Assembly (NCBI GenBank): GCA_034438135.1
Contig: DAOTTL010000313.1
Location: 1 to 8,854 of the forward strand
DNA: 8,854 bases
Direction: 5' to 3'
Origin: Paraktedonobacter sp034438135
GTDB taxonomy: Bacteria > Chloroflexota > Ktedonobacteria > Ktedonobacterales > Ktedonobacteraceae
The translations under genes were made by a program, and so were the position numbers. The first letter of the stretch is position 1, and each line of letters opens with the position of its first letter. Positions 5,884-8,854 of the stretch are shown here, in pieces. The notes beneath the pieces were generated by a model. It was not told where the DNA came from and ran no database searches. It was given only the letters and a program-made list of their open reading frames with translations.

Positions 5884-6645
5884 TCACATTCTCTGGCAGA
5901 CATAGATCATCGAGGGAGAGGTGGCGGTCAGAGGCGCTTGCTGCCAATTGCCGTAACAGGTGCGGACCCGCAACCCGTTGTAGTGCAGTAAGGTCTCCAT
6001 CTCCTGGGGATAAACATAGCGCAGGTCCGTATGCAGCGTCTTCACCTCGCGTTGACCATCGGGATGGTCAAACGTAAGGTGACGGGTGTAATGCTGGATC
6101 TGAGTCATGGGATCGTAGTATTGCTGCTCAGCGGTCACGAGTTGTCCACCATCGGGCAGCCCATACCTCTGGCCCGCTGGATGGGAGACCTCTGAGAGAT
6201 TGGCCAGGGTGGGATTGCGTGTCTCAAAGAGAAAACATCCCTCCGGCAGCAGGTGTTCTCGCACGCGAGCTAACAGTCCCTCCTGGTCCGCGCGTGTCCA
6301 GAAGAATTGCCAGGCATTGCAGACCATAAAAATGAAGGCAAATTGTTTCTGAAGCTGGAAGGTGCGTCCATCGGCCACCACCCATTCAACGGAGAGCCCA
6401 CGCTCAGCCGCTTTCTGACGTGCCAGCGCAACCATTTCCGGTACGATATCTACGCCCGTGACCTGATAGCCCTGGGCAGCCATCCGCAGAGCCATCCGTC
6501 CGGTCCCACAGGCAAGATCCAGCAGAGGACCTCCCAGCGTACGCGCCCACTGTCCAATCAGAGAGCGATCCTCATCGTAGCTCTCCACCTCCAGGTCATA
6601 GGTCTGTGGATCGCGAAACTCCTCAAGACCATCATGCTCAATCAC
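5884..6645 (-). CDS. Class I SAM-dependent methyltransferase
   Basis: A complete 253-residue Rossmann-fold methyltransferase. SAM motif I LLDLACGTGRMALRMA is at residues 41-56, the acidic residue after strand 2 is Asp66 in VTGVDIVPEM, motif II-like WVVADGRTF follows, and the post-motif strand FAFIFMVCNAWQFF leads into a helix with RVREHLLPEGCFLFETRN. The C-terminal 90 residues (RYGLPDGGQLVTAEQQYYDP onward) match the beta-rich tail of small-molecule methyltransferases annotated generally as class I. The start is GTG 6643-6645, with AAAGGG about 6 bases upstream. It is not close in sequence to the broken methyltransferase at 4441. No operon partner is certain: the unknown gene upstream ends 122 bases away. 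The substrate cannot be assigned. Confidence 0.88.
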   Translation of the reverse strand: MIEHDGLEEFRDPQTYDLEVESYDEDRSLIGQWARTLGGPLLDLACGTGRMALRMAAQGYQVTGVDIVPEMVALARQKAAERGLSVEWVVADGRTFQLQKQFAFIFMVCNAWQFFWTRADQEGLLARVREHLLPEGCFLFETRNPTLANLSEVSHPAGQRYGLPDGGQLVTAEQQYYDPMTQIQHYTRHLTFDHPDGQREVKTLHTDLRYVYPQEMETLLHYNGLRVRTCYGNWQQAPLTATSPSMIYVCQRM

Positions 6646-6767
6646 AATTGACCCTTTCTTTCCTTGCGCACACTTCTAGTTCATCACAGCATTGACAGCT
6701 TCCCAGAGCAGTATACAAGATAGGCCATGCTGCATGCGCCAGGAGCACCTTGCCAGAATCTTATTCC

Positions 6768-7184
6768 TCAATCCCTGGGATAGTAGCTCGTGATATGAAT
6801 CTGTGCGGCATCTTCAGGCATCTTCTGTCCACTACCTGAAAGCAATTTAAGCTGAATGGAGGCGGGATCAATGTCGGGCTGACTGCGTAAAAACAGTTGA
6901 GCGTTGGTGAAGGAGAGACCCTGCAAGCTCTTTTGGATCTCTTGTATCCGGTCAGGAGAGAATGGATAGCACCCAATAGATGTAGCATGCATACTCAACC
7001 CGGCGATAACGCTGAAGATCTGACTACTACTGCTATATATAGCAGGAATAGCGAGCAGAGTCAGTGTTGGCGTCAATGTGACAACAAGAAAGTTGGCACG
7101 CTGAATTTCCTCATCTATAAGAATTTTGGCAAGCTCATCGGCATCCTGAGTCATAACATATTCTGCGTCTCCTTTGACGTACAT
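6768..7184 (-). CDS. Hypothetical protein of unknown family
   Basis: Not recognised. The frame gives 138 residues from ATG 7182-7184, or 128 from the in-frame ATG 7152-7154 (MTQDADELAKILIDEEIQRA). An AAAGGAG lies between the two, 14 bases before the second ATG, which I favour. An acidic N-terminal helix is followed by an uncharged hydrophobic stretch FLVVTLTPTLTLLAIPAIY (residues 32-50) that could be a membrane segment or buried strands, then a Ser-rich turn, and a C-terminal half with mixed helix and strand (QLFLRSQPDIDPASIQLKLL). It begins exactly where the kinase remnant ends on the same strand, so it may be a downstream gene whose 5' side was joined to the kinase by deletion. It could also be a distinct gene left unaltered. 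Confidence 0.5.
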   Translation of the reverse strand: MYVKGDAEYVMTQDADELAKILIDEEIQRANFLVVTLTPTLTLLAIPAIYSSSSQIFSVIAGLSMHATSIGCYPFSPDRIQEIQKSLQGLSFTNAQLFLRSQPDIDPASIQLKLLSGSGQKMPEDAAQIHITSYYPRD

Positions 7185-7197
7185 GGATTCTCGCTGA

Positions 7198-7552
7198 GAG
7201 TGTGCTGTGAGCAGCTATAGCCGCGTCAAAATCACTGAGTAAAAGTTGTCCCTGCGTCCCAAGCAAGCAAAACATTTTCTGGTTTAACATCCCGATGGAT
7301 AAGACCTTGACCATGAGCATATTGCAATGCACCAGCAAGCTGCTCTACATAAACGAGAACAGTGCTGATGGGAAGTATACTTCCCTCCGGGTGACGAAGA
7401 CGCACCGTTCCTTCGGGACAATATTCCATTATAAGAAAGAGAGTATTATTGCTTTCGCACAGATCTTCCACGTGGACAATATGAGGATGTTTGACTCGCG
7501 CCATGTGTTCGGCTTCACGGGGCAAAGTCAAATTGATGTAGTAATCAAGTGC
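7198..7552 (-). pseudogene. Ser/Thr protein kinase remnant, truncated and frameshifted
   Basis: A Hanks-type kinase fragment of about 115 codons. It starts in the alpha-C region (PREAEHMARVKHPHIVHVED), continues through the hinge (LFLIMEYCPEGTV) and the catalytic loop HRDVKPENVLL, then changes frame to reach QGQLLLSDFDAAIAAHST, the DFG region. The glycine-rich loop and VAIK lysine are absent, with an in-frame TAA at 7553-7555 just upstream. Everything after the activation-loop start is gone. The frame change lies at a tandem AAGC-AAGC (7261-7268, GCTT on the coding strand); removing one unit restores NVLLGTQGQLLLSDF, so a 4-base duplication broke it. DFG has become DFD. This is non-functional by several independent lesions. 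Ktedonobacteria and their relatives carry many such kinases, which fits a decaying paralogue. Confidence 0.85.
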
Positions 7553-7631
7553 TTACTCGATCAACTGCATAATTTGTTACTCTAACACGATCCATCATGA
7601 GTCCATAATTCGCACAACAATACATTCTCTG

Positions 7632-7675
7632 CAAGCGCACTCTTTTACCGTCATGCATGCGAGAAAGAGTGCTTG
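7632..7675. repeat. Hairpin in the gap upstream of the DinB gene
   Basis: GCACTCTTT (7637-7645) pairs with AAAGAGTGC (7664-7672); after a two-base bulge, CAA/TTG extends the stem. The loop contains CATGCATG. It is about 160 bases before the DinB gene. The rest of 7553-7837 shows no convincing gene or promoter. Confidence 0.4.
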
Positions 7676-7837
7676 TCCAGATTACGAAGGCGAGAAGCCT
7701 GAGAAACTTGCGCAAGATAGGAGAAGTTTTGTCTCTGTGTTCTATGTTACGATGCCCATATATCACCATCCATTGTGGCAGTTGTGCTTACTTTACTGGC
7801 CTGGTGACAAAGTATCAGAAACAAGGAGCAGACAGAT

Positions 7838-8350
7838 ATGACCGAACAGGTACTCCCGCTCACTACTTTCTACGCCGGTTGGAATGGTTTTCAACGCAAC
7901 CTGATCAAAGTTATTACACCACTTACACCTGAGCAACTTGCACTACCCACAGCACGACATCATTGGTCGATAGGCATGGTGATGCAGCATATCCTCGCGA
8001 ACCGTGTCTGGTGGTTCCAACTGTGGATGGGCGAGGGAGATCCCGCGCTTGCCTCCATCGCGACCTGGGGCTGGGAGGAGGAAGATCGACCTGTAGGCTC
8101 GGCGGCTGAAATTGTTGTCAAGCTTGAAGCCACCTGGCAAATGATTCAGGGAGCACTTGAGCGCTGGACCCCTGCCAATCTCGGAGACATTATCCCGGTA
8201 CCACCTTCGCTCAGCGAAGAGGAGCGGCGAATATTCTCCCAATCCACGCGTCAATGGATTATCTGGCATGTCCTCGAACACGAAATTCTCCATGGAGGCG
8301 AGCTTTCCTTAGCCCTCGGTATGTATGGCCTGACCGATATCTATGGTTGA
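7838..8350 (+). CDS. DinB-family (four-helix bundle) metal-binding protein
   Basis: A complete 170-residue DinB/YfiT-like protein. The family fold is a four-helix bundle holding a divalent metal by three histidines, and all three are visible: His51 in WSIGMVMQHILANRVWWFQ, and His148 and His152 in WHVLEHEILHGGEL. Trp-rich helix ends (RVWWFQLW, ATWGWEEED) and the C-terminal LSLALGMYGL are typical. Members include thiol-dependent transferases using bacillithiol or mycothiol and many uncharacterised proteins, so the enzyme activity is open. The start ATG 7838 has AAGGAG nine bases upstream. It stands alone on the plus strand, with decaying minus-strand genes to the left and an empty region to the right. 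Confidence 0.92.
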   Translation: MTEQVLPLTTFYAGWNGFQRNLIKVITPLTPEQLALPTARHHWSIGMVMQHILANRVWWFQLWMGEGDPALASIATWGWEEEDRPVGSAAEIVVKLEATWQMIQGALERWTPANLGDIIPVPPSLSEEERRIFSQSTRQWIIWHVLEHEILHGGELSLALGMYGLTDIYG

Positions 8351-8402
8351 AGATCTGAAACCCTGTTAACATAGATGAAACCCCATAGAGATGACTCACA
8401 GA

Positions 8403-8558
8403 CTATAGAAAGTCCCTTTTTATGGCTGTAGACAAACCCTCTAAATCGTCGCGGGTGAACGGAAGAACATGCTCTGCCCCTGAAGCCTGAGATAGGTTAA
8501 TTCCTCCAAATTTTGGGTAGCGATCCCCCTGGAAGACAGATCCTCTAACTCGCTTTCA
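8403..8558 (-). pseudogene. Possible remnant of an unidentified protein gene
   Basis: A 50-codon minus-strand stretch from after the TGA at 8556-8558 to the TAG at 8403-8405 has a natural protein composition, including GDRYPKFGGINLSQ and LPFTRDDLEGLSTAIKRDFL, but no start codon. The overlapping frame ending at 8441 supplies an ATG at 8591-8593 (MDTFSAGLVFLNES) immediately upstream, so the two could be one gene broken by a frameshift near 8556. I recognise no family. Part of the evidence is only that the composition looks real, so this is weak. Confidence 0.25.
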
Positions 8559-8639
8559 TTCAGGAATACCAGGCCTGCTGAAAACGTATCCATAGCTTTG
8601 GGGCAAAAATTCTTCCAGTCAGAAGAGCTACACTTTTCT

Positions 8640-8656
8640 GGGGCTTGCAAAGCCCC
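8640..8656. repeat. Short hairpin left of the long hairpin element
   Basis: GGGGCTT-GCA-AAGCCCC is a 7-bp stem with a 3-base loop. It is followed by a pyrimidine-rich stretch and A7 (8667-8673), which on the minus strand gives a T7 run at the end of the long hairpin. Confidence 0.6.
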
Positions 8657-8671
8657 TCCTCTCCCCAAAAA

Positions 8672-8750
8672 AAGAAGAAGTGAGGCTGGTTGGCGGGGCA
8701 TGCGTCCCGCCAACCAGCCTCACTTCTTCTTAAGAAAAGGGGGTGGGGTG
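8672..8750. repeat. Long perfect hairpin element, copy 2 (with G-rich 3' tail)
   Basis: Arms 8672-8697 and 8706-8731 are perfect 26-bp reverse complements around the 8-base loop GCATGCGT. The plus-strand tail AAGAAAAGGGGGTGGGG follows, matching the tail of the copy at 561-640 at 19 of 22 positions (TTCTTAAG... against TTCTCAGG...). The central 36 bases align without gaps, with 24 identities. In the inner stem three base pairs are each changed on both sides so that pairing is kept. No gene is seen after it to the window end (8854). Confidence 0.88.
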
Positions 8751-8854
8751 CCCTGCCAGGCCAATGCAGCAGAGCGGCAAGAACCCTCTACCTGTAAGGG
8801 GACCCTTCCCCACAAAGCCTACGAGGCGAGAGCCTTCTCGGGTTGGCTAAATTT

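Noticed and set aside
6692..6720. TTGACA followed by TATAC-like sequence on the plus strand
   Set aside because: The spacing is wrong for a good -10 box and no plus-strand gene follows for over 1 kb.
7545..7769. 74-residue minus-strand frame upstream of the kinase remnant
   Set aside because: Composition is unlike a protein, with no match to a kinase N-lobe.
8441..8713. 90-residue minus-strand frame taken as one gene
   Set aside because: Its first third is translated from the long hairpin and A-tract, so only the part after 8593 could be real.

Overview
The gene content and style suggest a Chloroflexota (Ktedonobacteria-like) chromosome. The pointers are TetR regulators beside small redox enzymes, an F420/deazaflavin-type oxidoreductase, a DinB protein, a decayed Ser/Thr kinase, and an ECF sigma factor fused to Clp-type domains. 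This is inferred from gene types, since no rRNA or other taxonomic marker is present. The window looks like accessory chromosome: short single genes and two-gene units on both strands, several broken genes, and many inverted repeats. No tRNA, rRNA, intact IS element or CRISPR array was seen.

Left part (1-3250): the 3' portion of a TetR regulator runs off the left edge and converges on a deazaflavin-dependent nitroreductase-family gene. A long perfect hairpin lies between their stops. A 12-bp inverted repeat sits just upstream of the oxidoreductase ribosome binding site. Next is a divergent pair, an atypical SDR/epimerase-like gene (minus) and a second TetR regulator (plus). Their intergenic region holds two face-to-face sigma-70-type promoters and two copies of one operator, ATGCGAGT-AAAA-ACTCGCAT (one perfect, one degenerate), so the regulator probably represses both itself and the SDR.

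Centre (3254-5284): one long reading frame encodes an ECF-type sigma factor joined to a Clp_N double-repeat domain and a ClpX-like four-cysteine zinc finger. A class I methyltransferase gene starts 14 bases after its stop. That gene is broken by a frameshift, and two adjacent frames together give a complete methyltransferase. This operon is the most unusual content of the window.

Right part (5310-8854): the minus strand carries a small coiled-coil-like hypothetical gene, a second intact class I methyltransferase, an unknown 138-residue protein, and a Ser/Thr kinase remnant that lacks its N-lobe start and C-lobe and is frameshifted by a 4-base tandem duplication. A plus-strand DinB-family gene follows. 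The last 500 bases hold a possible protein remnant and a second long hairpin. That hairpin shares its core and G-rich 3' tail with the first one near the left end, and its stem differs by compensatory changes, so the two are copies of a dispersed repeat family selected or propagated as a hairpin.
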